Notes under the pieces: model-generated
The model's input: only the letters and a program-made list of their open reading frames with translations
Database searches by the model: none
What the model was told of the DNA's origin: nothing
NCBI GenBank assembly: GCA_037952775.1
Contig: JBANAY010000003.1
Span: 30,008,001-30,072,000, forward strand
Length of the DNA stretch: 64,000 nt
Reading direction: 5' to 3'
Origin: Clonostachys chloroleuca
Taxonomy: Eukaryota; Ascomycota; Sordariomycetes; Hypocreales; Bionectriaceae
Shown: one piece after another, positions 25,501 through 35,767 of the stretch
Position numbering within the stretch: the stretch's first letter is position 1
Layout of the letters: each line of letters opens with the position of its first letter
Position numbers and translations under genes: made by a program

Positions 25501-26900
25501 CGATGTGGCGTATGGGGGGCGCGACTTGGGGGATATCTCTCGTCCACATGAGGCAGTGGTACCTGACCACGGTCCGCCCCATTATCACGTATGGCTGCCA
25601 GGCATGGTTCCTCCCGCCCGCGGAGAAAAATCTCAAGTGGCGGCTGACTCAAAAGCTGTGGCGCAGCTCGAGTCGCTCCAGTACCAATGCCTGCTCCAAG
25701 TATCAGGCGCCATGCGAAACACGTCCCGCCATATGCTCTTACAGGAGCTCGGCCTCCCGAGTCTCGAAGTCTACATGACGTCGCTGGTTATGAAGCATGC
25801 CGCTTATATGATCAACACGCCCGAAAATTCGGAGCCGGAGCGGATTCGCGAGCTACCTATGTATAAAAAGCGTTGCTACCGTACTCATACTTTCCACTAC
25901 CTATTCACATACGCCGCGAAACTAAGGCATTATGCTAGGGAAGAATGGCTGCTATTGAAATTTCGTGGCAGCAACGGAGGCCTGGGAAGGAAACAGACTA
26001 AGAAAGCCATCTCGCATTACTTCTCGCGGATGGAAGTCGCCCAGGCCAGCAGCGAGTGGGCAGTCTACGCCAAGGCTCACCAACACATCAAACAACCCCT
26101 CTACAAGGAAGATTGGAGCGGGATATCGAGTTCATCCTCGGGCACACGCCCAAGGATATCCTGCCCAAAGTTGTAGAGGGCTACGAGCTGCTCGGCAGAG
26201 AGGCTATTAAGCTTGATATTATCCAGCTCGTTGACCTCATCAATATTGATAGCTTTGGCGAAGCCAGCAAGCTTCGGATTGCTGGTACTGAGCTTAGGCT
26301 TGGTCATCTTTGGCCAGTTTATCTTCTTATCTTTGAGAAAAGGCACCGAGATGTTGTATGTATCTCTATATTTATTTGAGGTTATGATTTCTGACTACTA
26401 TCTTAGGTTATCTGCCATGATGTGTGTGTGTAAGTCCTTGATATTTGACTCCTATGTGCCATCATTGCTAATTTCCAGCCTGATCGTCGGGATAAAGAGC
26501 GAAGGCTGCGGATGTGTCAGTGTCAGTGCTCTGGCCAAGGGGCTACTGGTACTCACTGGGTTGGTTGGTATGTGAGTACTTGTTTCCTATGCCAGTGAAC
26601 GATTATGGCTAATCATCAGTCTTGCAAGCTGAAAAGATTCGCGCTTGATGTGTAAGTTTAACCTCTATTTTAAGAACAATGGTGGCTGATCGTTTGTCTA
26701 CTTTAGGTTGAAGTGTTTGGATTGGTGTGTGAGTGCTGACTCTAATACTAATAAACAACTTTGACTAATTCTTGCCCTGTCGGCGAAGGATAGAAGATAA
26801 GTGTGTAAGTCCTTTTTGTTCCTATGGTTACGGTTATCATAGCTAACAGGTAGTATAGATGAAGGAAGCCAGGTGAAGAGGGCAGCTTTAGTAGTCATTC
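22540..26900 (+). mobile_element. Decayed non-LTR retrotransposon (LINE, Tad1-like)
   Basis: Relic of a fungal LINE with an apurinic-type endonuclease followed by reverse transcriptase. The endonuclease (about 22740-23530) has LADILQTEVWDVIAIQDPS, VILGDFNIPHP and the catalytic GFRSDHRIVQT. The RT starts near 24440 (DDPKSWRPIELLSPLGKIFEKV), with LLGFDISGAYNRVPW, GMPQGSPLSPILFLL and the active site FGYVDDHYLMV near 25030. The thumb and C-terminal region continue to about 26340. The ORF is broken by a frameshift near 24430, stops at 24846, 25096 and 25287, and frame changes near 25690 and 26110. A GAC-repeat lies near 25305. No ORF1 (gag) was found, so the 5' end is truncated or the first ORF is lost. 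Both ends are approximate; no target-site duplication was identified. Confidence 0.88.
26340..26880 (+). other. Array of intron-like segments at the LINE 3' end
   Basis: Immediately after the RT C-terminal region come five or six segments that each begin with a donor-like TGTAAGT, TGTGAGT or GTATGT and end after 45-65 nt in a branch-like CTAA/CTAAC and AG (ends near 26399, 26479, 26621, 26706, 26789, 26851). The short pieces between them, if joined, encode a small Cys-rich stretch (MCQCQCSGQGATGTHW). This is either the 3' end of a host gene or a structured LINE tail. No homologue is recognised. Confidence 0.4.
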
Positions 26901-27484
26901 GACGCGCAGCTCGTCATGAAGGCAAGCGAGTTATCGGCATGAAGGTTTATAGAATTTTCTGCCGTATGACTGTAGCCTTGGGCTAGCGAAGCTTTTTTAT
27001 TTTAACCTTTCGTATTCATTGTGTTGAGTTGTTGGGTCTGACTTCTTCTTTTGTTTTAACTTTCTATCAAAACTCTCTCCGGTATTAAGTATGAGACTCC
27101 ATATGCGAGAACTTGCTGCACAGTCGGTCGCCGTAACAGTTGATTTGACCAGTTGAATACACTCCTGTAATCGATCTATGACAGTTGAGGCACATCCATA
27201 CTTTGTTTGGGGTCGAAGCATGAGTCACGCCGGGCGGCCCAAAGTGTAATGTAGGTAAGGTTTCAGAGGCTCCACAGGGCCGCAGATGGGGTGCGTGCAT
27301 TGTGCCGAATGCAGCAGCGCTGGATGGGTATTTATAGATTTCTCCTCTCCATCTCAATCTCCACCTCAACTCTCCATCTTCACCATCCATTTCGACCACT
27401 CTCACCATCCCTCCCCTACCTATTGCAAGCCTTACCCAGGCAAGCCACATCTATTCCCCCCTGCTATCTCCATCACCATCCATC

Positions 27485-29231
27485 ATGGGTACATTCCCTT
27501 TTCTGCAACTTCCCCGCGAGCTGCGGGACCAGATATACTCCGATTACTTTTCGTCACCCAATGACACCTACATCTTCGACTTCCCCCCAAGAAGCTCCGC
27601 AAATCCGACAACAGCCCGATCTATGTTGCCTTGATTGCAACTTGCCAGGCTATTGCCGAGGAGACACGGGACCTGGCATTTCGCATCAACACCATCACGT
27701 TCAACACTATTTATTCCGATGACCTCCGCCCCCAGGCCTACCGTTTCGACGCCGCCCTTCGCGTCCGCACCTATAGTGTATCCCATTTGTTCAGGCGACA
27801 CGCTCGATTTATGAATCATACAAAGATGCAAGATGTGACAAGCCGATACCCCAGGTTGATAACGGCCATAGAGGATTATAACAAGTTCCTCACGGATCCT
27901 GACCATTTCTGGGTACACAAGTGGGAGGGTGTAAGTACAGTCACACGAAATATCTCTAGTTCTTTGCCTCCCTCTTCCCAGATACCCAATTCAGCTCCGA
28001 TACAGAAAATATCGCGCCAGTCTTGAGGCGTTGCGAAGTTACATGAGGTTGCTTCCTGCCGATGCGATCTATCCAGATCCTTCTAAACCTAATAGTCACT
28101 GTGAAAGGGAAGCAGTGGAAGAATTTCTAGCGGTAGACATAAACCCCTGGGATATCCCCACCGAAACGGACCTTCTTCGTGATTTTCTTGAGTTGGCAAG
28201 CGGTATCAATCTTGGACAACTACATGGGCAGTACGAGCACTACGAAGACGTCAAGGGAGGGCTCTGTTACCCCGACAGCGGAAAATATCGCTATTCTGCG
28301 ACTGCAGCGGCGATTTGCTTCCTGCGCTCCACCACGCCGGATACCCGCACTCGGATGCGCAACATTCGCATTTGCGAAGACCTGCCTTCAGTAGCAGATC
28401 CTTCATCTCATGCTCTTGGACTCATCCCATTTTGCCAAGAAAATCCAGCTCTCCGTATAGTGCGTCGTGCCGGTCTCTGGAGCAACATTTTCTATGAGAT
28501 TGATCTCGAATATGCCTGACAGCATCGTGTTCGCTACTTGCATCATTATCCGACTTCTGAGGCTCATGAGATTGCGCTGGATGGACGGCTCCCAGTGATG
28601 GACATTGGAATGCCTATAGCACGTTGGATGGCAGAAGCCGGTGATCTTAGCTCCATGGGAATGCCTGCGGGTCAATACACACTCGACCTTTGATGGTGAC
28701 CCCTTTCCGGAGCTGACGACTAAAGTATTCAGAAACGGGATCCATCTAGCTGCTATCCGGCAAGAAACCATGGCCAAGGCCCCGCTGGGGCCCGGCGACA
28801 GATCGCGATGGCACCCAGAATCCCATAAAGATCAGGACTGGTTTCTCTGTGACGGCTTCCCGGAGATACTTAGGGACTTATCAAGCAACCCGCGATCTGG
28901 ACTCTTAACGTGCAACTTTGACCCGGTCGGGACACCAGAAGAAATCCTGGCTACGCACCCAGAGTGGCACCATCAGGATTGGGAGTATGAGCTCCACGAT
29001 TGGCCAGGGGCTAATAAGGAGTGGCCGGGCCTGCAGCACGACGTCGACGAATTAGTGTTACCGGGTTGGGGCCAGGGGTTTATGCAAGACAACATGCTTG
29101 AAAGCTATCGTGAAAAATGGCCGAATGGGCCTCCTCGTGGACCGGGTGGACCTCAACCTCTCGACTGGGTTGAGCCAACTGAACTTTTTGATGGCAGCGA
29201 GTACGAGCCTGATGACGTAGCAGGTGCCTAG
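27485..29231 (+). pseudogene. 2EXR/F-box-like orphan protein gene, frame broken
   Basis: Starts MGTFPFLQLPRELRDQIY, the 2EXR/F-box-like N-terminal motif of a large family of fungal orphan proteins of unknown function. The frame is lost at a C6 run (27583-27588), where a seventh C would give DFPPKKLRKSDNSPIYVAL. An intron at 27931-27994 joins KWEG to LRYRKYRASL in phase 0. An in-frame TGA follows at 28517 between EIDLEYA and QHRVRYLHHY. A third break near 28685 separates MPAGQYTL from FDGDPFPELTTKVF. The C-terminus is acidic (LFDGSEYEPDDVAGA) and stops at 29231. With three independent lesions this is probably a pseudogene, although the C-run shift alone could be an assembly error. A TATA-like TATTTATAG lies near 27328. 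Confidence 0.75.
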
Positions 29232-32200
29232 GGGGCTACTGACGAGGAGAAGGGCGGGGAAACGGGGTCCGATTTTCATGAGGCAGATGTTTAGAGACTC
29301 CATGTAGAAGGTACTCATCATATCACGAGGTTTGATATCGATAATCAACTGCCCTTTGTAGAGACGATCAAAAAACGATCCTAAAAAGTACAGTTCCCTA
29401 TAAGAAGTAGGTATGAATACCAAAATATCTAGACCATATTACTTTCTCTTCAACAAACCAAGAATCAAATCGCCAACCTGAATTCTCGCTTCAAGTTCTG
29501 TCCAAGCCCGTCTCGAAGATAATGCCACTGTAGGTGAGAGAGAAAAAGGCCTTGGGAAGCCACAAACTTTATTGATCTGTCCTAGGTTGACGTCTCACTA
29601 ATCGCACCTGCCGCAACCGTGCGCGACTTGTTAATCAATTAAAAAGTGAACATTAAGCTAAATTGAAGCTAAATTGCCCTCAGTACGCACCAACTTGGAC
29701 CAGTTTTTTGTAGCTCCGCCCAAAAACTTTACCTCTAAGCGACCTCGTGATATGCACCCTCGACTTCTGGTGTAAATACATACGTTCTATGTTCTATGCT
29801 TCGTAGTGGTGGAGGGACGAGTTGTTCGTGGAACCATGTCCATTTTCCTCGAGCCGCCATTTAAGCCGTTGCAATTCTTCTATCGCCATTGCCTGACAAA
29901 TTACATTTTGAGAGATTTGTGAATATGCCGTCGGCACATGTTTGCCGAATCAACTGGAACCGTACCAAACACGCTGCCGGAACATATCTCATCGAACAAA
30001 AAATGAGCTTCCTTACCAGCCACCCATGATATTGATTCGTGTATGAGAACGACAGATTGTGTTTAGCAGTGACTAGCACTAGCTGACCTTGGTTTAATAT
30101 GTAGATACCAGTCCGATATCAAGAACCGTAGTTTTCTGAATTTGGTTACTGATTATAGCCCCGGATATCCCTCTACAATAATAACGCAATTTCACTTGCG
30201 TCACTCCTACAGTTAGCAAACATGACAACGACGAGAGTTCCTTTTATATTGATAGACTTCCAGACCATGTCTTCGTTGCTGAAGTTATGTGACTCAAAAA
30301 CACATCGAGATTCTAGTGCACAAAACGGTGATAAAGGAAATGCTAAAAGAGTACCACTGCTTACCTTGAGTCTTGTCATACCTGGTCATTCATACTGGAT
30401 GTAAAGATTGATAATTCATCCATTTGCTGATCTAGATATGAAAGCTGGACGGCGTGCTGTTTCAGTAAAGCTAGTTCCCGTCATTGCATCTTCTTGGTAC
30501 GCAGGGTGTTGCCCAAACATCATATTGCTAACACTCTTTGTGAAATCAAACTCCAAAGCGATAAGATGGTCTGTCCAAGAGGTGGTCTGAGAGGTTAGTG
30601 GAGAAGGGGCTAGGATGCTCATTTGTTCTAAAACCGGATTGAAGAAAGATGAGGGTTGGATTATATGCGTTTTGCGTTCCTTGTGATGACATAATCGTGT
30701 TATATTTACTGGGCCAGCATGGGTCGCTTCAAAAGGCTGCTACTTTTATATCCAAAAGAAGAGGCGTTTCCTGCCTTCGAATAGCGAGCGAGAGCCACCA
30801 TCTTGATGCTCCATGGAAGATTAGAGGTTTGGCGACAAATCAGGGGCAGTGATTGTGAGCTACAGGTGCTCATATCAACATCGGTCTTAGCTGTAAGCAG
30901 TTCTTCAGGCATTACTAGGGGGATTTAGGGATTATCGCCATCGTTAGTGTGGATTGTCATGGCTTTGATTACAGAGGGATATCCCTACATACTCGCTTTA
31001 GCTCAGGGAATGTAATAATGTTCTTATCAGCGTGAAATACCCTAAACATTCACGAACGCCATGCTTTTTGATAAACTCGTGACCTGATATGAGTAGCAAA
31101 CCACTGATGGGACGAATGATACTGAGAACCGTGTAATTTCAAGTGGTTCAGGGAATACAAGTTCGCGGCTTATCAATCCTCTGGATCCGTACAGGAATTT
31201 CATCCAGTTTGGGCATAGGATATACCATCCGGCCATCTGCCATGTAGAAGCGTTGTGGGGTCCAACTCAAGTAAACTAAGCGACTCAAGACCTTGGCATG
31301 AGATGGGCATCTTACCATTTCATTGTGCAGGCACCGGCTATTAGGCGAGAGATCCCAAACTCGCCTCTAATTCTTGAGTTGAATAATCACAATGCTTGTG
31401 GAAAAAGTTCGGCGAAGCAAAGTATAGATTTCTTCAGGACTCTGGATGGTGTGAATCGATTTCCTAAATGTGTTGAAACAAGTTTCCTGGATCAAAACGC
31501 GACACCCAGAAGCCTTTAGAATGTTCGAAGGCGAGAAATAAAGGCTATTCCATGCCGTAATATAAAAGCATTCGGAGGTAAGGCTGGAAGACCCGAGTCA
31601 AAACCGGCCCCACACGCGGCAAGGAACTTAAGCCTTAGAGGAGCGCAAGACCGTTACAGTCCGAGTCATGCTTCCGGTCCAAGGCCACTCGGTTCAGATG
31701 AACTCCAATGCCGGGTTGGACGTTTTAGCCAAAGATATATTTCTTCTCTTAACATTCGGGGGAAAATACGGCTAGTTTCATAGTACTGGACTATGCTAAT
31801 GCCCAGCACCTTACTAGTATTCCAATCTGGTCTTGAGCATATACAGAAATTGATTAAAGTCATGGCCGAAGCACGGTGAAGTCAAGTCATGAATACTCAC
31901 CGGCACGCCTATTGCCCATATGGAATGGGCTGACCCTAGAACTTATGATATAGCCATATAGACCACACGCTGGCTCCGGGACCTTACAATATGCTATGCA
32001 TATAGAGTGGCAAATGCAGTTTATGGTGAGCGTGAGTGGGAACACGGATTCGCTAGTTGGGGAAGTTATATAAAGGTCTTGCATGTTACTTGGTATTTGA
32101 TGATCACCTGGGTTTTTGAAAGCTAGGAAAAGAGTTTCAAAAACCAGGGAGATTTCTATTTGGGGAGAAGTTTTAGTTGAGATCCCAAGTCGCACATTAT

Positions 32201-32460
32201 TATCCATTTATCGAATATCTAAATTCACCACTGCTAAAATGATTTCTATATAGAAAACTCTGTTTATTCTCTTCTTACTTTTAGCTCTAATTAAAACCTG
32301 TACCGTAATACTTATAAGCTCTAAATGGTTATTTTGATAATACCTGGGCCGGTTGTAAATGAGCTGGCACTATCAAACAAGATGTCCTTATCTATTTGTA
32401 CCTGAACATTTACCCTTTGGATTTCGCATACGACCTTGACTAGTGCTGTTAGGGATGTTT
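29232..32460. other. Gene-poor interval, 3.2 kb
   Basis: No intact gene on either strand. Two minus-strand stretches have a coding look but frequent stops: about 30420-30620 (LIALEFDFTKSVSNMMFG) and about 31080-31560 (SPEEIYTLLRRTFSTSIVII, then YMADGRMVYPMPKLDEIPV after a GTAAGA..AG segment). I could not assign either to a family. The rest is A/T-rich without recognisable repeats. Confidence 0.4.
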
Positions 32461-33252
32461 TCAGATCTCTGAAAGAGTATTAGCAGATATTCGACAATAT
32501 TTGGTCTCTTTATATTGCTTACCTAGAGCTTTCGCAATCTCTTCGGCGACTCCCTTGGCTGAAGCTGGGTTCTGACCGGTAATGAGCCGACCATCCACCA
32601 CGATATGCTCACCCCAAGGCTCTTTGGCCTTCTCATAGCTGCCGAACCTCTGTTTCAGTGCATCCTCCAACAGAAAAGGCATCGCAGTCGTCAAGTTCAT
32701 TAGCTCCTCCTCCACGTTGGAAAAGCCCGTGACCTTTCGACCATTGAGAAGCGGCTGAGCACCGACAAAGGCATTGGAGAAGACTGCCGGGCCGTGGCAA
32801 ACGGCGGCCACAACCTTCCCGGCAGCATAGAATTCCTCGATCAGCTGGGTGGCATCCTTGTTCACGGTGAGATCAAACATTGGCCCATGGCCGCCGGGGA
32901 AGAAGATGGCGTCAAACTCTGCCGTGTGGCCCATGAAGTCCTTGAGCGCCGTTGTGTTTTCCCAGATATATTTCTCGTTTTCGTAGAAATTACGAGAGAC
33001 ATCATCACTCCAGAAAGATTCAACAGACTCGGGGTCGACAGGCGACACTCCTCCATTTGGAGATGCAACCACGAGCTCAGCCTTCTCGTGAAGGACGTCG
33101 TAAGGGTGTGCTAGTTCGGGCTGTGAAATTATTAATGGATGCCTCAAGGCTGGATAATGAAATATTCTTACCAGATACCAGCCGGTGTGGCGCTGAATGC
33201 TTTGGATATATCCGAAGCTAGTCAAAACGACGAGGATTCTTGGAGACACCAT
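32461..33252 (-). CDS. DJ-1/PfpI family protein, Hsp31-like
   Basis: Member of the DJ-1/ThiJ/PfpI superfamily, Hsp31-like class (glutathione-independent glyoxalase or holding chaperone in yeast). Exons are 33252-33172, 33120-32523 and 32468-32461, 228 residues, ending KALEI. The small third exon is supported by a clean GTAAGC donor, a CTAAT branch and TTTCAG. The nucleophile elbow is VVAAVCHGPAVF with C135. The family string FFPGGHGPMFDL precedes it and VTGFSNVEEE and GRLITGQNPASAKGVAEEI follow. Length and layout match functional Hsp31 proteins. Likely cytosolic, handling methylglyoxal or oxidative stress. Confidence 0.9.
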   Translation of the reverse strand: MVSPRILVVLTSFGYIQSIQRHTGWYLVRIFHYPALRHPLIISQPELAHPYDVLHEKAELVVASPNGGVSPVDPESVESFWSDDVSRNFYENEKYIWENTTALKDFMGHTAEFDAIFFPGGHGPMFDLTVNKDATQLIEEFYAAGKVVAAVCHGPAVFSNAFVGAQPLLNGRKVTGFSNVEEELMNLTTAMPFLLEDALKQRFGSYEKAKEPWGEHIVVDGRLITGQNPASAKGVAEEIAKALGKQYKETKYCRISANTLSEI

Positions 33253-33864
33253 TTTTGTTGCTGTTTGCTGTTGGTTTTCGTTGTCTTGAAATTTCTTTTG
33301 TTGGTAGTTTGGTGGGCGTTTTATTGTTGTTTTCGCACAGTTATATCTTGAATGAGATTGATATGAATAAGAATATAGCAATGAAAAGGACTTTAAGCGT
33401 TCAATTTATATTTCGAAGTTATATTCGTGTTATGTAGCATTAAAGATCGTTGGCTCCGTGACTCCGTGACTCCGCTCTGTCCGAGAGAGCTTAGTCCGCA
33501 ACTCCGTCGTGTCCGCGGACCGTGAGTCAAATGGGACTGTTATGTCTGACAATCCCTGGTCTCTCGAAGAGACAGCATCCATTATTGGGTTAGCTGAGAC
33601 TGGGATCGCGGGTTTTGGACACCCACGCAACCAAATCGCAAAAAGAGGATCCCTCGTGCGGCCGAATTGGCTTTGTCAGCTACATGCGGCCGCATGAAAA
33701 TTAATAAGTTGAAGAGCAATTGCTTCAATATGCCTAAGACCTAGCGAAAGGGAACTGGGATCATGAGTATAGTGTACCAATGATACGATGATATTGACCT
33801 TATAAACCCTCAAAGTAAGCGGCAATAGCTACCTAGGATACATTCCATCACTAGATGAATCAAT
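33253..33864. other. Intergenic, DJ-1 promoter
   Basis: Contains the DJ-1 promoter (TATAAATTG on the minus strand near 33410), a short tandem repeat of CTCCGTGA near 33452-33472 and a perfect palindrome CATGCGGCCGCATG near 33682. No gene. Confidence 0.5.
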
Positions 33865-35303
33865 TTAGACCTTTGGATCAAAGAATGGCCGTTCCGCCTG
33901 GGGTGTGATTCTCAGCATATGTCGACGTGTTTGGCCTTCTCTGACTTGAAAGTCTCGAAGGGCGGAGCTGCACAATAGGGGTTAGCATGGCGAAAAGCAG
34001 AGAAGGCGAGCTATCACCAACTGTTGAGTGATGCGGTTGTCATAAACAACGACAGTTCCAGGCGTCCAATGCACGCGAATATGCCAATCCTGCCCGTGCT
34101 CGATGTGGTTGTAGAGAAAGTTGAGAATATTAGCTGATCAAGGTCAGTGTCTGTCGTCAGGGCTTCGGGCGGGCATGCGCGCTTACCACTTTCCTCCTCC
34201 TTAAGACCCTGGATTCTCCTGGTGTATAGTCTGTTGACGTACAAAGATTTTGACTTCGTCACCTACTCGTAAAAATTACCCGTGTTAGTCTGCGACTCTT
34301 GGTTCAAGAAGGGCCCATGGCACTTACGGGATGGGTGCGAACAACAGGGTGGACTGTCTCGATCGGCTCGCGAATATACCGCTCCTTGTGGTCAGCCACT
34401 CTGGCCTGATCGAAGCCCGAATGGGTGGCTTCCAAGCCATGGAGCTTCTCTCGGTACAAGGGCGACAACGCATTATAGGCGGCGACGGTGGAGAGGTACA
34501 AGGTGTCGCCACCGGCTTTGGGTGTGTCGAGAGCCAAAAAGGTGGTCGTTCCCATACCATTACTTTAGTCAAGTTGTCAGTCAGAGCACCCCCAAGCTTA
34601 GACTATTACTCACATCTCATAGGACATGTCGGTATGCCACTTGATGCTGCTGACATTATTCTTGATTTCGTTGTCTACGGCGCCAGCCCTAGATGCATCA
34701 CCATATCAGCAGATGAATCTTCCTGGTTGCAACCACGGGTAGGGGTATACTTGAAGTCCCTATAAACGGGTAAAAGCTCCGGGTGGTTCTTAACATGACC
34801 TCCGTGTTGGTGAACATGAAGCTTTCCAAAATGAGCGCCGAACTTAACCTGCTTGTCGAAGCCAATGTCGGCAAAGTCTTGGCCGCGGAAGACAACAACA
34901 CCTCTCTCAGCAACCAGGAGGGCGAGTTCGTCTCGTTGTTTCGAGTCGAGGGCACTCAACTGCAGCCCGTGGACCTCGGTCCCAATGGCAGGCGTGATTA
35001 TATCGAAAGATGAGCCCGGGGCTGTCAAAAGCGCAGTCTTGGCAGGGTCGGCGCGAAGACCGACATCGACATGCTCAAACTCTTCCAGCGGAGGCTGCAG
35101 TCCAGGATGATAGTGTGGTAGATAGTGCGAATATTTGTACTAGTAGGAAAAGTAAGTATCATGCTGCGAGCCACGTATGAAAAGCAGAAGCGGCTCACGG
35201 CATCTTGGCTGTAATCAATCGACGTCTCAAACTTCAGCTGGGATCCAGTCTCCTGTCCCCCAGTCGGAACGGTGATGGTGGTAGTAGTAGTTTGGGTCGA
35301 CAT
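33865..35303 (-). CDS. TauD/TfdA-type Fe(II)/2-oxoglutarate dioxygenase
   Basis: Alpha-ketoglutarate-dependent dioxygenase of the taurine/sulfonate family (yeast Jlp1-like), which releases sulfite from sulfonates in the cytosol. Start at 35303 (MSTQTTTTTITV); several short introns. Conserved pieces are KYSHYLPHYHPGLQPPLEEF, the core entry GTEVHGLQLSALD, HFGKLHVHQHGGH, and the iron motif HxD in IKWHTDMSYE. TTTFLALDTPKAGGDTLYLS and VHPVVRTHPV follow. The last intron (34021-33967) uses donor GTTGGT. Splicing there creates the second iron His in DNRITQ-HSALRDF, which the unspliced frame lacks. The C-terminus is RRHMLRITPQAERPF and the stop is at 33865. It is divergent from an allantoate-type permease, which suggests sulfonate uptake plus cleavage. 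The exact substrate is inferred from the family. Confidence 0.88.
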
Positions 35304-35586
35304 GGTGGCTGCTGACAAGGAGGAAATGGCGCGACTTGAAGTGGCTATTATCGAACTGAGTTCGAATGCCATTCGAGGATTACATGCCCGCTTTTATCAA
35401 CAGCATCCTTTCCACGCCCGTTTGCGATCGCGGCTCTGCTTCGTAATCTAGCGCGGGGACTGGACGATGGCGAGCGAGCTCTGCCGTCTGGACCCCAGCG
35501 AAAGAAATGACGACATCAGCCTACCATTTGATGTTACCATCGCGGCTACAATTTGGCCATAGCGGTTCACCCTGATTTGGGCATCT

Positions 35587-35613
35587 TTGCGGATAATCGG
35601 CCTACATCCGCAA
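35587..35613. promoter_or_regulatory. Inverted repeat in shared TauD/MFS promoter
   Basis: Perfect 8-bp arms TTGCGGAT and ATCCGCAA separated by 11 nt, lying 284 bp from the dioxygenase start and 155 bp from the permease start. CGG/CCG arms are typical of Zn2Cys6 dimer sites. Binding is inferred. Confidence 0.45.
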
Positions 35614-35767
35614 TAGTCGTCATCCGAGCACGGAATGGCGAGGGTCCCTGAGCGGGATAAAGTTGGAGCGAGCTGGGATGCACATAAAAGGTACCTAGCC
35701 AAGATTATAAGTTATTTGCAATGTATAACGCAACAGCAATATCCTGCATTTCATTCAGGGTGGGAAA

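Noticed and set aside
22540..26900. LTR retrotransposon
   Set aside because: Endonuclease plus RT order with no protease, integrase, RNase H or long terminal repeats indicates a non-LTR element.
27085..27250. Minus-strand CxxC..C..C stretch (WMCLNCHRS) resembling a zinc ribbon
   Set aside because: Too short, no conserved flanks and no start; not supportable.
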